From Ruegeria sp. HKCCA6707 (GTDB taxonomy: Bacteria > Pseudomonadota > Alphaproteobacteria > Rhodobacterales > Rhodobacteraceae), in contig NZ_WQEG01000005.1 of assembly GCF_013033515.1 (NCBI RefSeq), positions 186,001 through 250,000 on the forward strand: a stretch of DNA of 64,000 nt, read 5' to 3'. The notes below the pieces were generated by a model. That model was not told the DNA's origin and did no database searches. It was given only the letters and a program-made list of their open reading frames with translations. A program made the position numbers and the translations under genes. Positions 29,151 through 38,192 of the stretch are shown one piece after another (position 1 is the stretch's first letter; each line of letters starts with the position of its first letter).

Positions 29151-30538
29151 CAGACCATCGCTTTCCATCTTTGAACCTGGGCCCGCACCCGATCCGGTGC
29201 GGTGCCACCGTAGGACTGACGCGAGTTTACCGAATTTTCGACCGTAAGAACAGAATAGACATCTTCGGTGATGTCACCATGGACCGATTGCATATCGGCA
29301 AGGCTCAGATCAGGCAGGTCACAGCCTTTGTTTTCGGCCATCGCAACCAACGAGCCGGTGACATGGTGCGCATCCCGAAACGGCAGCCCGGGCACACGCA
29401 CCAGCCAATCGGCCAGGTCCGTCGCGGTTGAAAAGCCTGACCCTGCAGCAGCGGCAAGACTGTTGCGATTGGCAGTCATGTCCTTGACCATGCCTTCCAT
29501 CGCCGCCAGCGCCAACATCCAGTTGTCGGCGGCATCAAATACCTGCTCTTTGTCTTCCTGCATGTCTTTGGAATAGGCCAAGGGCAGGCCCTTCATCACT
29601 ATCATCAGCGCAGTATTGGCGCCAAAGATGCGCCCCACCTTGGCCCGGATCAGCTCGGCCGCATCCGGGTTTTTCTTTTGCGGCATGATCGAGGATCCAG
29701 TGGAAAAGCGATCAGACAAGGTGACAAAGCGGAACTGGGCCGAGGACCAGATCACCAGCTCTTCGGCAAAGCGCGACAGGTGGACAGCGCAGATTGACGC
29801 GGTGGACAGGAATTCCAGCGCGAAATCGCGGTCGCTGACGGCGTCCAACGAGTTGGCGGCAGGTCGATCAAACCCAAGCGCCTTGGCAGTCATATCGCGG
29901 TCGATGGGGAATGAGGTTCCGGCCAGCGCCGCAGCACCCAAGGGGGACTCGTTCATCCTGGCGCGCGCATCGCGGACGCGCGACAGATCGCGGCCAAACA
30001 TCTCGACATAGGCCATCATATGATGCCCCCAAGTGACCGGCTGCGCGGTTTGTAGATGGGTAAAGCCCGGCATCACCCAATCGGCCCCGGCCTCGGCCTG
30101 CGCCAAAAGCGCACGGATCAAAGCCAGCAAACCCGTTTCAGCCGCATCCAGCTGATCACGCACCCACAGTTTGAAATCGGTAGCGACCTGATCGTTGCGC
30201 GATCGGCCTGTGTGCAAGCGGCCTGCGGGCTCTCCGATAACCTCTTTCAGGCGCGCTTCGACGTTCATGTGGATGTCTTCCAGTGCGGCCGAGAACTGAA
30301 ACTCACCCTTCTGGATTTCTGACAAAACGGTGAGCAGCCCTTCCCGAATGGCCTCGGCATCACTATCACTAATGACGCCTGTCGCAGCCAGCATGGCGGC
30401 ATGGGCGCGCGAGCCTGCAATGTCCTGGGCTGCCATCCGCTGATCGAACCCGATCGAGGCGTTGATCGCCTCCATGATCGCGTCTGGACCGGCGGCAAAG
30501 CGGCCGCCCCACATCTGGTTCGAGGATTGATCGGTCAT
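29150..30538 (-). CDS. argH: Argininosuccinate lyase
   Basis: 462 residues. It cleaves argininosuccinate to arginine and fumarate. The fumarase/aspartase superfamily signature [12 protein letters not shown] is near 283, [13 protein letters not shown] lies near 110 and TGFTHLQ-type [16 protein letters not shown] near 158. It is divergent from the TlpA gene across only 21 bp, so the two promoters overlap or lie within the genes. Confidence 0.97.
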   Translation of the reverse strand: MTDQSSNQMWGGRFAAGPDAIMEAINASIGFDQRMAAQDIAGSRAHAAMLAATGVISDSDAEAIREGLLTVLSEIQKGEFQFSAALEDIHMNVEARLKEVIGEPAGRLHTGRSRNDQVATDFKLWVRDQLDAAETGLLALIRALLAQAEAGADWVMPGFTHLQTAQPVTWGHHMMAYVEMFGRDLSRVRDARARMNESPLGAAALAGTSFPIDRDMTAKALGFDRPAANSLDAVSDRDFALEFLSTASICAVHLSRFAEELVIWSSAQFRFVTLSDRFSTGSSIMPQKKNPDAAELIRAKVGRIFGANTALMIVMKGLPLAYSKDMQEDKEQVFDAADNWMLALAAMEGMVKDMTANRNSLAAAAGSGFSTATDLADWLVRVPGLPFRDAHHVTGSLVAMAENKGCDLPDLSLADMQSVHGDITEDVYSVLTVENSVNSRQSYGGTAPDRVRAQVQRWKAMV

Positions 30539-30559
30539 GAATGAAAACCCGGAGTTGAT

Positions 30560-31126
30560 ATGCGCCTGTTACGTCTGTTCCCCCTTTATATGGCCCTTGC
30601 GTTGGGTGCAAACGCAGCTTTGGCAACGGATGCCGAAACGCTGGCACCCTTGCGGGATGGCTCTCTGAAACGGCTGATCTTGCATAGCGAACCCAAAGAG
30701 GCCAAGACCATCGAGTTCCAATTGGAAGATGACGGCGGCGTTGGCACGCTGGAAGACTATGCCGGCAAATACGTGCTGGTGAATTTCTGGGCCACTTGGT
30801 GTGCACCTTGTCGCAAAGAGATGCCTCAGATTGCCGAGCTGCAAGAGGAATTTGGCGGCGACAAGTTCGAGGTTCTGACCCTGGCCACAGGCCGCAACTC
30901 TCCTGCCGGGATCAAGAAATTTTTTGACGACAATGGCATCACGGGCTTACCGCGCCACCAAGACCAAAGCTCGTCCGCCGCGCGTGAATTCGGTGTCGTT
31001 GCCCTGCCGATCACTTTGATCCTGAACCCCGAAGGCCAGGAAATTGCACGTTTGATCGGAGACGCGGAATGGAATTCCGACAGCGCCAAAGCGATCATCT
31101 CGACCTTGGTGGGCGCCGAAAGCTGA
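30560..31126 (+). CDS. TlpA-family periplasmic thioredoxin
   Basis: 188 residues. A signal peptide of ~22 residues is followed by a thioredoxin fold with redox motif C81-A-P-C84 in [16 protein letters not shown] and the cis-Pro segment VVALPITLI. TlpA-type proteins reduce periplasmic disulfides, often for cytochrome maturation; CcmG-like function is possible but ccm genes are not nearby. A hairpin follows the stop. Confidence 0.92.
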   Translation: MRLLRLFPLYMALALGANAALATDAETLAPLRDGSLKRLILHSEPKEAKTIEFQLEDDGGVGTLEDYAGKYVLVNFWATWCAPCRKEMPQIAELQEEFGGDKFEVLTLATGRNSPAGIKKFFDDNGITGLPRHQDQSSSAAREFGVVALPITLILNPEGQEIARLIGDAEWNSDSAKAIISTLVGAES

Positions 31127-31153
31127 CCCCTGCGGTCAACGTGAGACACGGAA

Positions 31154-31180
31154 CCTTCGGGCGCCTGTAACGCCCGAGGG
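31154..31180 (+). terminator. Terminator-like hairpin after the TlpA gene
   Basis: CCTTCGGGCG and CGCCCGAGGG pair over ten bases (one G-T) around a seven-base loop, 28 bp after the stop, followed by TAGTTTCATTT. The remaining gap to 31356 holds no gene I can support. Confidence 0.65.
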
Positions 31181-31356
31181 TAGTTTCATTTAGTCGGGCT
31201 TGGGCCATTTTATGCCCTGATTTCAAGCTTTCGGCACCAAACCGCTCAAGAAAGCGGCACCTGCGTCGGCAGAACCCAAAGCCGAAGCGACCCATATTGA
31301 AACGCCGATATTGGTTGCCACATGGATAACAGAAGACCGAAGCACCCGAGGACCGC

Positions 31357-31548
31357 ATGACCCGTATCACATCCATCTCGACCTATATCGGACTGCTGGG
31401 CCTTGTTTTGTCGATGGTTGCCGCTTTGGCAGAAACGGTGTCCCCTGCGGCTTTGCTTTTTGGCTTTGTCCTGATGCTGACCGGTATGTTTGGCGCGATT
31501 ATCGCCGCTGCGGCCTCGTGGTCCTTTGAGCGCGCCCGATCAAACTGA
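31357..31548 (+). CDS. Small two-span membrane protein
   Basis: 63 residues with a GAGG ribosome site. It is almost entirely hydrophobic: two spans (about 8-28 and 31-53), then SFERARSN as a positively charged cytoplasmic tail. No family is recognised. It stands alone between the TlpA gene and the EAL-domain gene. The call rests on ribosome site, topology and absence of competing frames. Confidence 0.55.
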   Translation: MTRITSISTYIGLLGLVLSMVAALAETVSPAALLFGFVLMLTGMFGAIIAAAASWSFERARSN

Positions 31549-31642
31549 TCGATATTCTGAAACGTCTTAACCGCAGATTCATCTGTTTGCCCTGAAATCA
31601 TGACCAACAGGGTTTGGCCATGACTGAAGGATCGTCACGGAT

Positions 31643-32476
31643 ATGCGGAACAAGAGGCTTGCGGACCTGCCGGAAGGGGCGGACAGCCCGCTGGACGCTG
31701 CGGTTTCGGCGCGGGATCGTTCAGCGGTTCAGATGGCGACCGAAGCGGTGAAACACAAGCAATGCAAGCTGGCGTTTCAGCCGGTCATGCAATCGCGCCC
31801 ACCCCAGGGCGTCGCTTTTTACGAGGGGTTCATCCGCGTGTTGGATGAAACCGGGCGCGCCATTCCCGCGCGTGAGTTCATGCCGCAGGTTGAAAACACA
31901 CCTGTGGGTCGCGATCTGGATTGCGTCGCGCTGGAAATGGGTATGCGGACTTTGATCCGAAACCCCGGCATCCGCCTGTCGATCAACATGTCCGCCCGTT
32001 CGATTGGCTATGCGCGCTGGTCGCGCCTGCTTGAGAAATTTCTCAAACGCGACGCGACACTGGGTGAGCGGTTGATCCTTGAGATCTCGGAAAGCTCGGC
32101 GATGCAGGTGCCGGAACTGGTGGTCGATTTCATGGATCGGCTGCAATCGCGGGGCATCGCCTTTGCTTTGGACGATTTTGGCGCCAGCAATTTCAGCTTT
32201 CGCCATTTTCGCGAGTTTCTTTTTGACGCGGCCAAGATCGACGGACAGTTCATTCGTGGCATCAGCCGCGACCCCGACAACCAGGCATTGGTGCGCGCAC
32301 TGATCGCAGTCGCACGCGAGTTTGAGATCTTGGTAACCGCCGAATCGGTCGAAACACCCGAAGATGCCGAATTTCTTGTCGCCAATGGGGTCGACTGCCT
32401 TCAGGGGTTTCTGTTTGGCGCACCGACAGTCTCCCCACCCTGGATCGGGAAAACCAAAGAAAAAACCGGAACTTGA
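31643..32476 (+). CDS. Stand-alone EAL-domain protein (putative c-di-GMP phosphodiesterase)
   Basis: 277 residues, an EAL domain from ~30 to 260 without GGDEF, PAS or signal region. The signature is E61-G-F-I-R rather than EALLR, but the Glu and Arg remain. Other metal and base residues are present: INMSAR (Asn), LEISESS (Glu), ALDDFGAS (Asp-Asp), AAKIDG (Lys), AESVET (Glu) and CLQGFLFG (Gln). Hydrolysis of c-di-GMP is therefore possible, though DDFGAS replaces the usual DDFGTG. It is monocistronic. Confidence 0.86.
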   Translation: MRNKRLADLPEGADSPLDAAVSARDRSAVQMATEAVKHKQCKLAFQPVMQSRPPQGVAFYEGFIRVLDETGRAIPAREFMPQVENTPVGRDLDCVALEMGMRTLIRNPGIRLSINMSARSIGYARWSRLLEKFLKRDATLGERLILEISESSAMQVPELVVDFMDRLQSRGIAFALDDFGASNFSFRHFREFLFDAAKIDGQFIRGISRDPDNQALVRALIAVAREFEILVTAESVETPEDAEFLVANGVDCLQGFLFGAPTVSPPWIGKTKEKTGT

Positions 32477-32531
32477 TGCCCGTTTTCAGTGATCTGCCCA
32501 AATCAAACTTACGCTGAGACAAGCTGTCCGT

Positions 32532-32547
32532 TGCTGCAATTGCAGCA
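32532..32547. promoter_or_regulatory. 16-bp palindrome upstream of phaA, PhaR-like
   Basis: TGCTGCAATTGCAGCA is a perfect 16-bp palindrome 122 bp before the phaA start. It contains CTGC-N4-GCAG, close to the TGC-rich inverted repeats reported for the PHB-responsive repressor PhaR in Paracoccus and Rhodobacter. Assignment to PhaR is inference; no phaR gene is in the window. Confidence 0.6.
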
Positions 32548-32669
32548 TTGGGGTATTTCAGGCAGAGTTGAGCGGGGGAACATGAGGCGCTCTGACTCTG
32601 GCAGAGCGAAGCTTTGCAACTTGCGCCGTCAGATTTCCCACAGGACCATGACGGTAAAGGACTGATCAA

Positions 32670-33845
32670 ATGACCAACGTAGTAATCGCATCCGCCGCAC
32701 GCACAGGCGTCGGCAGCTTTAGCGGTTCGTTTGCGAACACCCCTGCACATGACCTGGGCGCCGCCGTACTCGAAGCGGTTGTCGAGCGCGCCGGGATCGA
32801 CAAAGGCGAAGTCAGCGAAACCATCATGGGTCAGGTTCTGACCGCGGCTCAGGGCCAGAACCCCGCACGTCAGGCGCATATCAATGCGGGCCTGCCGCAG
32901 GAAAGCGCGGCCTGGGGCATCAACCAGGTCTGCGGCTCGGGCCTGCGCGCTGTTGCGCTGGGTGCGCAGCATATCCAACTCGGGGATGCTGACATCGTGG
33001 CCGCCGGTGGCCAGGAAAACATGACCCTTTCGCCCCACGCTGCCGCTCTGCGCGCCGGTCACAAGATGGGCGACATGAAATACATCGACACGATGATCCG
33101 TGACGGCCTGTGGGACGCATTCAACGGCTACCACATGGGCCAGACTGCCGAAAACGTTGCCGAGAAATGGCAGATCAGCCGCGATATGCAGGACGAATTC
33201 GCCGTTGCCTCGCAGAACAAGGCAGAAGCCGCGCAGAAGGCCGGTAAATTCGACGACGAGATCGTGCCCTTCACCATCAAGACCCGCAAGGGCGACATCG
33301 TGATGGACAAGGACGAATACATCCGCCACGGCGCGACCATCGAAGCCATGGGCAAACTGCGCCCAGCCTTCACCAAAGAGGGTTCGGTTACGGCCGCCAA
33401 CGCGTCAGGCCTGAATGATGGCGCGGCCGCGACGCTGCTAATGTCGGCTGAAAACGCTGAAAAACGCGGGATCGAGCCTCTGGCCCGGATTGCATCGTAC
33501 GCAACGGCTGGTCTGGACCCGTCTATCATGGGTGTTGGCCCGATCTATGCGTCCCGCAAGGCACTTGAGAAAGCGGGCTGGTCGGTTGACGACCTGGACC
33601 TGGTTGAAGCCAACGAAGCTTTCGCCGCGCAAGCCTGTGCCGTCAACAAGGACATGGGCTGGGACCCTTCGATCGTAAACGTCAACGGTGGCGCCATCGC
33701 CATTGGTCACCCAATCGGAGCCTCCGGTTGCCGCGTTCTGAACACGTTGCTGTTCGAAATGAAGCGCCGCGATGCCAAAAAGGGTCTGGCCACCCTCTGC
33801 ATCGGTGGCGGCATGGGCGTTGCGCTCTGCGTGGAGCGCGACTAA
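32670..33845 (+). CDS. phaA: Acetyl-CoA C-acetyltransferase (beta-ketothiolase)
   Basis: 391 residues. It condenses two acetyl-CoA to acetoacetyl-CoA, feeding polyhydroxybutyrate and the ethylmalonyl-CoA pathway. Active-site Cys is in [16 protein letters not shown] near 89, with the catalytic [10 protein letters not shown] near 348 and [13 protein letters not shown] near 378. A strong intrinsic terminator follows, before phaB. The upstream gap carries a 16-bp palindrome resembling PhaR sites. Confidence 0.97.
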   Translation: MTNVVIASAARTGVGSFSGSFANTPAHDLGAAVLEAVVERAGIDKGEVSETIMGQVLTAAQGQNPARQAHINAGLPQESAAWGINQVCGSGLRAVALGAQHIQLGDADIVAAGGQENMTLSPHAAALRAGHKMGDMKYIDTMIRDGLWDAFNGYHMGQTAENVAEKWQISRDMQDEFAVASQNKAEAAQKAGKFDDEIVPFTIKTRKGDIVMDKDEYIRHGATIEAMGKLRPAFTKEGSVTAANASGLNDGAAATLLMSAENAEKRGIEPLARIASYATAGLDPSIMGVGPIYASRKALEKAGWSVDDLDLVEANEAFAAQACAVNKDMGWDPSIVNVNGGAIAIGHPIGASGCRVLNTLLFEMKRRDAKKGLATLCIGGGMGVALCVERD

Positions 33846-33865
33846 GTGCCTTGACATCTAAATAG

Positions 33866-33895
33866 AAAAGGGCGTCCACTGGACGCCCTTTTTTG
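33866..33895 (+). terminator. Strong intrinsic terminator between phaA and phaB
   Basis: AAGGGCGTCC-ACT-GGACGCCCTT is a perfect ten-base stem with a three-base loop, followed directly by TTTTG and preceded by AAAA that extends pairing. It should end phaA transcripts and separate phaB. Confidence 0.93.
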
Positions 33896-33926
33896 TTACA
33901 ATCGAGCATTACCCAAACAGATGCGA

Positions 33927-33972
33927 CAATATCGCCGGACAGAAAGAGACAATCGATCGCGAAACGATATTG
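33927..33972. promoter_or_regulatory. Inverted repeat in the phaB upstream region
   Basis: CAATATCG (33927-33934) and CGATATTG (33965-33972) form perfect 8-bp arms 30 bp apart, between the phaA terminator and phaB. It could be a looped operator or part of the phaB promoter; a chance match is possible. Confidence 0.3.
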
Positions 33973-34034
33973 CGAAATACATACTCTCAGAGTAACAGAA
34001 TTACCCAAGACGACCAAAATTGGAGGAGTCATCA

Positions 34035-34757
34035 ATGGCACGTACAGCACTCGTTACCGGCGGATCTCGCGGCATCGGCGCAGCAATTTCCAAGGCGCTC
34101 AAGGCCGAAGGATACAACGTTGCGGCGACCTATGCGGGGAACGATGAAGCGGCGGCGAAGTTCACCGAAGAAACCGGCATTGCCACGTATAAATGGAACG
34201 TTGCCGATTATGACGAATCCAAAGCGGGTATCGAAAAAGTAGAGGCCGAGGTTGGCCCGATTGATATCGTCGTCGCCAATGCCGGTATCACGCGTGACGC
34301 GCCATTTCACAAGATGACACCCGAGCAGTGGCATCAGGTGATCGACACCAACCTGACCGGTGTGTTCAACACCGTCCACCCTGTGTGGCCCGGCATGCGC
34401 GAGCGCAAGTTCGGGCGGGTGATCGTCATCAGCTCGATCAACGGCCAGAAAGGCCAGTTCGCTCAGGTGAACTATGCTGCGACCAAAGCGGGTGATCTGG
34501 GCATCGTAAAATCACTGGCACAAGAAGGCGCACGCGCAGGCATCACCGCCAACGCAATCTGCCCCGGCTATATCGCCACCGAGATGGTGATGGCGGTGCC
34601 GGAAAAGGTACGCGAATCCATCATTGGCCAAATCCCCGCGGGTCGTCTGGGTGAACCGGAAGAGATTGCGCGCTGTGTGGCTTTCCTGGCCTCGGATGAT
34701 TCCCAGTTCATCAACGGTTCGACGATTTCGGCGAACGGTGCACAGTTCTTTGTCTAA
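34035..34757 (+). CDS. phaB: Acetoacetyl-CoA reductase
   Basis: 240 residues from the ATG at 34035 (GGAGGAG upstream). An NADPH-dependent short-chain dehydrogenase: cofactor loop TGGSRGIGAAI at 7-17, NAG motif VVANAGITRD near 84, catalytic Ser in VISSINGQKGQFAQ and Y-x3-K in NYAATKAGD near 150. It makes (R)-3-hydroxybutyryl-CoA from the PhaA product. It has its own upstream region after a terminator and ends in another strong terminator. Confidence 0.96.
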   Translation: MARTALVTGGSRGIGAAISKALKAEGYNVAATYAGNDEAAAKFTEETGIATYKWNVADYDESKAGIEKVEAEVGPIDIVVANAGITRDAPFHKMTPEQWHQVIDTNLTGVFNTVHPVWPGMRERKFGRVIVISSINGQKGQFAQVNYAATKAGDLGIVKSLAQEGARAGITANAICPGYIATEMVMAVPEKVRESIIGQIPAGRLGEPEEIARCVAFLASDDSQFINGSTISANGAQFFV

Positions 34758-34781
34758 GCCAAGCCGAGCTTGAAACGAATT

Positions 34782-34810
34782 GGGCCGGCCCCAAACAGGC
34801 CGGCCCTTTT
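34782..34810 (+). terminator. Intrinsic terminator after phaB
   Basis: GGGCCGGCC and GGCCGGCCC form a perfect nine-base GC stem with a CCAAACA loop, followed by TTTT. It lies 25 bp after the phaB stop. Confidence 0.9.
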
Positions 34811-34838
34811 GCATCCCGTAAGAACGCGCGCGCTGCGT

Positions 34839-34949
34839 TCAGTGGAAACTAAATACTTTCTTCAGCATCGCAATAATTGCCGTGCCCCGTGCTTCATGTG
34901 CGCGGTGAAAGGCGCGGCGGGCGGCTGGATTTGTGGTCATCTCGATCAT
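34839..34949 (-). CDS. Putative 36-residue basic small protein
   Basis: An ATG at 34949 (alternative 34940) preceded by GAAAGGA opens a 36-codon frame ending in TGA at 34839. The product reads as a basic amphipathic peptide: TTNPAARRAFHRAHEARGTA, then IIAMLKKVFSFH. It lies in the otherwise empty 300-bp gap between the phaB terminator and a LysR gene. Short Ala/Arg/His-rich proteins of this sort occur in Rhodobacteraceae. The size makes this a moderate call. Confidence 0.5.
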   Translation of the reverse strand: MIEMTTNPAARRAFHRAHEARGTAIIAMLKKVFSFH

Positions 34950-35060
34950 CTTCGCGGTCCTTTCAGAACAGTTTCATTTGACTTGATCTGAATATGACCC
35001 TTAATTTCGAAAGCGACAAACGAGTAATTCTCGCATTTCAGTTAAGAAAAATTTGACCGC

Positions 35061-36005
35061 ATGCCAGACAGTTTACCCCCGCTCACAGCCCTACGCGCCT
35101 TTGACGCTGCCGCCCGGCACATGTCTTTCGCCAAGGCCGCCGACGAGTTGCACGTGACCCCTGCTGCGCTGTCTTTTCAGATAAAATCGCTTGAGGAGCA
35201 TTTAGGCCGCCCCCTGTTTCGCCGCCTGAACCGAGCCGTCGAGCTGACCGAAGCCGGTCGAACCCTTGCACCCGGTGCAGCAGATGGGTTCGCTACTCTT
35301 CAGGCCGCATGGCAAGCGGTACGCCGACAAGGAGACGATACCAGCCTGACCGTGACAGCCGGACCCGCCCTGACCGCCAAGTGGCTTGCTCCGCGCCTCT
35401 ACGAATTCGCACGCGCACATCCGGAAATCGATTTGAAGTTCTCGGCGACTTTGCGAAACATGGACCTTGAACGGGATGACGTCGATGTTGCCATCCGGTT
35501 TGGCTATGGGCCTGACGAAGAGCTCTATTCTCTGCCGGTTCGCAAAGAGTGGCTGACCCCGGTGATGACCCCCGAACTGGCCGAGCAGTATCCAACAGTT
35601 GAAAGCTTACAAAAAGCACCGCTGATCCACGACGATTCGATCGCATTTCTGAAACCCCCCGCAAACTGGGCGACATGGTTCCGCTCGGTGGGCGTAGATT
35701 TTGAGCCCAAACACGGCGCCAGTTTCTCACATGCCGATCACACAATTGACGCGGCGGTGGCCGGTATGGGGGTCGCGCTTGGGCGACGTTCGATGATCAT
35801 CAAGGACCTGACCGAAGGGCTGTTGGTCGCCCCTTTCAAAGTTGCGATCGAAACACAGGGGCGATTTCGCTTTCTCTGTCTGCCAGGTGCCGAGAAACGA
35901 CCTCAGATCGCAGCATTCAGGGATTGGTTTGTCGCAGAGATCGAAAAGACCGCACATATCTCGGACGCGTTTCAGATCATCCCGGTCGAGGACATTGCCG
36001 CATGA
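35061..36005 (+). CDS. LysR-type transcriptional regulator, GcvA-like
   Basis: 314 residues. The winged helix-turn-helix at ~6-65 reads LTALRAFDAAARHMSFAKAA and TPAALSFQIKSLEEHLG, the GcvA/AmpR-type arrangement. A periplasmic-binding-protein-like effector domain (~95-300) follows. The inducer is unknown. Its stop overlaps the start of an EamA transporter (ATGA), so it is likely coupled to that exporter rather than controlling a divergent gene. Confidence 0.9.
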   Translation: MPDSLPPLTALRAFDAAARHMSFAKAADELHVTPAALSFQIKSLEEHLGRPLFRRLNRAVELTEAGRTLAPGAADGFATLQAAWQAVRRQGDDTSLTVTAGPALTAKWLAPRLYEFARAHPEIDLKFSATLRNMDLERDDVDVAIRFGYGPDEELYSLPVRKEWLTPVMTPELAEQYPTVESLQKAPLIHDDSIAFLKPPANWATWFRSVGVDFEPKHGASFSHADHTIDAAVAGMGVALGRRSMIIKDLTEGLLVAPFKVAIETQGRFRFLCLPGAEKRPQIAAFRDWFVAEIEKTAHISDAFQIIPVEDIAA

Positions 36006-36868
36006 CTCGATCCCGCGCGACCAGTATCGGTTTTGTTGCCGTACTTCTGTGGTCTCTGCTTGCCCTGTTTACAGTTGGGTCAGCACCAACCCCGCCTTTG
36101 TTGCTGAACGCGATCTGCTTCAGTCTTGGTGGGACGTTGGGGCTGATCTGGACATGGCGTACGGGCGGCATCGCGCAGCTGCGTACGGTCCGGTGGCCCA
36201 TCTACATGTTCGGAACAGTCGGACTGTTTGGCTATCACGCGCTGTATTTCTCGGCGCTGCGGATGGCGCCAGCGGCCGAGGCCGGGCTAATTGCCTACCT
36301 CTGGCCGCTGCTGATCGTTTTGCTTTCGGGTCTGCTGCCAGGTGAGCATCTGCGCGCAGGACACCTGATTGGCGCCTGTCTGGGCTTTGCGGGGGCTGCA
36401 CTGATCATCTTGGGTGGAGGTGGAGCAGGCTTTCAATCGGATCACCTGCCCGGCTATGGCCTGGCCCTGCTGTGCGCTTTGACATGGTCGGGCTATTCCG
36501 TTTTGTCCCGCCGTTTGGGCGATACGCCCACAAATTCTGTCGCAGTGTTTTGCGTGCTAACTGCTATTGCCTCTTGGATATTGCATTTCACGCTTGAGGA
36601 CACGATCTGGCCCGACACGGCCGTCAGCTGGGCCTCTGTTCTTGCTCTTGGGCTCGGACCGGTTGGGCTGGCGTTTTACGTCTGGGATATCGGGGTCAAA
36701 CAGGGCGACATTCAGATGCTTGGAACCAGCTCTTATGCTGCGCCGCTATTGTCGACTCTGGTTCTGATCCTGGCCGGGATCGCCGCCCCAACCTGGGGTC
36801 TGGCGATCGCGGCGGTTTTGATTACCGGTGGCGCGGTACTTGCAGCCCGCGCCAGCTTTGCGAATTAG
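36002..36868 (+). CDS. EamA/DMT-family transporter
   Basis: 288 residues from the ATG at 36002, overlapping the LysR stop by four bases. Ten hydrophobic segments in two EamA repeats are seen: YHALYFSALRMAPAAEAGLI near 80 and GDIQMLGTSSYAAPLLSTLV near 240. Members export amino acids or metabolites; the substrate is unknown. The 3' end overlaps the convergent YdcH gene by four bases. Confidence 0.88.
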   Translation: MTRSRATSIGFVAVLLWSLLALFTVGSAPTPPLLLNAICFSLGGTLGLIWTWRTGGIAQLRTVRWPIYMFGTVGLFGYHALYFSALRMAPAAEAGLIAYLWPLLIVLLSGLLPGEHLRAGHLIGACLGFAGAALIILGGGGAGFQSDHLPGYGLALLCALTWSGYSVLSRRLGDTPTNSVAVFCVLTAIASWILHFTLEDTIWPDTAVSWASVLALGLGPVGLAFYVWDIGVKQGDIQMLGTSSYAAPLLSTLVLILAGIAAPTWGLAIAAVLITGGAVLAARASFAN

Positions 36869-37029
36869 GCCGACAGGCGCTCGATCTCTTCTTTCAGTTT
36901 CAATTTCTGCTTTTTGAGCTGGGCGATGTGGAGATCGTCGATGCCTGGCGAGCGCTGAGCTTGTTCTACTTCAAGACCGAGAGTTTCGTGTTTTTTCTTC
37001 AGTTCCGTCAGATGTGCGCTAACGCTCAT
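36865..37029 (-). CDS. YdcH (DUF465) family small coiled-coil protein
   Basis: 54 residues from the ATG at 37029 with an AAGGAGG ribosome site. LTELKKKHETLGLEVEQAQR and HIAQLKKQKLKLKEEIERL make two helices of a DUF465 hairpin. Function is unknown but the family is very common in Alphaproteobacteria. Confidence 0.9.
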   Translation of the reverse strand: MSVSAHLTELKKKHETLGLEVEQAQRSPGIDDLHIAQLKKQKLKLKEEIERLSA

Positions 37030-37153
37030 GGCGATCCTCCTTGGTGGGTATACAAATAGTACGTGTGAAGTTGACCACATCAATTCAACCCTGTCACGCC
37101 GCAGCTGCACAGAATCTGTCACAAATCCTAGGAATTCGGCTGATCAATGCCGA

Positions 37154-37924
37154 CTAGGGATCAAACCCGGCCAAGCTTGCACCGTTGCGCAGCACCGCGC
37201 TCAGTTCGGGGGCATAACTATCACCGTCCCGCTCGTGCCGAACGCCTTGATGCAGAATCACCGGTGGATGCAGCTTGAAAGCGGCCCGCCTGCCCTTGCG
37301 CGCGCGCAGGATCACAAGTTCGGCATCGCGACCAACCCGCGCCGCCAGAGGCAGCACCTCGACCGAGCCCAGATGGCCCGTGCAGGCCACCAGCATGTCC
37401 GGAAGCCGGTCAGCTTTCTGGATCATGCTTAAATAGCCTTTTGGGGCCAGCCGTTTTGCCGCGACCTCAACCCATAGGGCAAGCGGCGTCTGTTCGCCCA
37501 AAGCGATGCTTCGCCCGGTGTCTCGCGCTGTGCTGTGCGCGCCTGGTTTGTAATAGGGCGGGTTTGCAATCACGTGATCGAATTGCCTTTGCCGCAGATC
37601 GGCGGGCATTGCTGTCAGGTCTGCCTGGACAACATCCAGATCAACCGCATTCTCTTGCGCATTCCTGCGCGCCAAATGCGCGTATTCTTCCTGCAATTCG
37701 ACCCCGGTGAGCTGCAATCCGGGCACCCGCGCCGACAGGCAAAAACTGGCCGCTCCCGCGCCGCAGCCAAGCTCCAGCACCGACTGCCCCGGTGACGCGG
37801 GGACCGATGCGGCCAGAAGAACAGGATCAACTCCGGCACGATAACCTGCCTTGGGTTGCCACAGCCGAACACGACCACCCAGAAAGTCATTGCATGTCAG
37901 GTCGCTGTCATCACGCGCAGTCAT
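37154..37924 (-). CDS. TrmN6-like tRNA1(Val) adenine-N6 methyltransferase
   Basis: 256 residues. SAM site LELGCGAGAASFCLSAR near 50 and the N6-adenine motif IANPPYYKPG near 120 define the YfiC/TrmN6 group. RAGVDPVLLAASVP is the conserved preceding element. It probably methylates A37 of tRNA-Val, though substrates vary in this family. The start overlaps the DUF2007 gene by four bases. Confidence 0.85.
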   Translation of the reverse strand: MTARDDSDLTCNDFLGGRVRLWQPKAGYRAGVDPVLLAASVPASPGQSVLELGCGAGAASFCLSARVPGLQLTGVELQEEYAHLARRNAQENAVDLDVVQADLTAMPADLRQRQFDHVIANPPYYKPGAHSTARDTGRSIALGEQTPLALWVEVAAKRLAPKGYLSMIQKADRLPDMLVACTGHLGSVEVLPLAARVGRDAELVILRARKGRRAAFKLHPPVILHQGVRHERDGDSYAPELSAVLRNGASLAGFDP

Positions 37925-38136
37925 CGACCCAAAGGTATGTCATTGTCGTGCATCACACGTTCTGCCCGGGTCAGATCATCGGCACGCACCATCAGCCGGC
38001 GAGGGAAGATTCCAATGCCGCCTTCGAGGATGCTCATATTTACGTCCATCTGAAAGCAGTCTATATCCTCGCCCTCAAGGAGAGCGGATGCAAAAGCCAG
38101 AATTGTTGGATCGGTGCTGCGCAAAAGTTCTTTCAT
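37921..38136 (-). CDS. DUF2007 domain small protein
   Basis: 71 residues. MKELLRSTDPTILAFASALL, then GGIGIFPRRLMVRADDLTRA, matches the DUF2007 putative signal-transducing family with a ferredoxin-like fold. It overlaps the TrmN6-like gene by four bases and is divergent from the polyprenyl synthase across 56 bp, an arrangement I recall as frequent in the order. Confidence 0.88.
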   Translation of the reverse strand: MKELLRSTDPTILAFASALLEGEDIDCFQMDVNMSILEGGIGIFPRRLMVRADDLTRAERVMHDNDIPLGR

Positions 38137-38192
38137 GGGGATGGATGTAAGGGCAAGGCAAGGCGGAAGTCGAGCCTTGTATCAGGAGTGTG

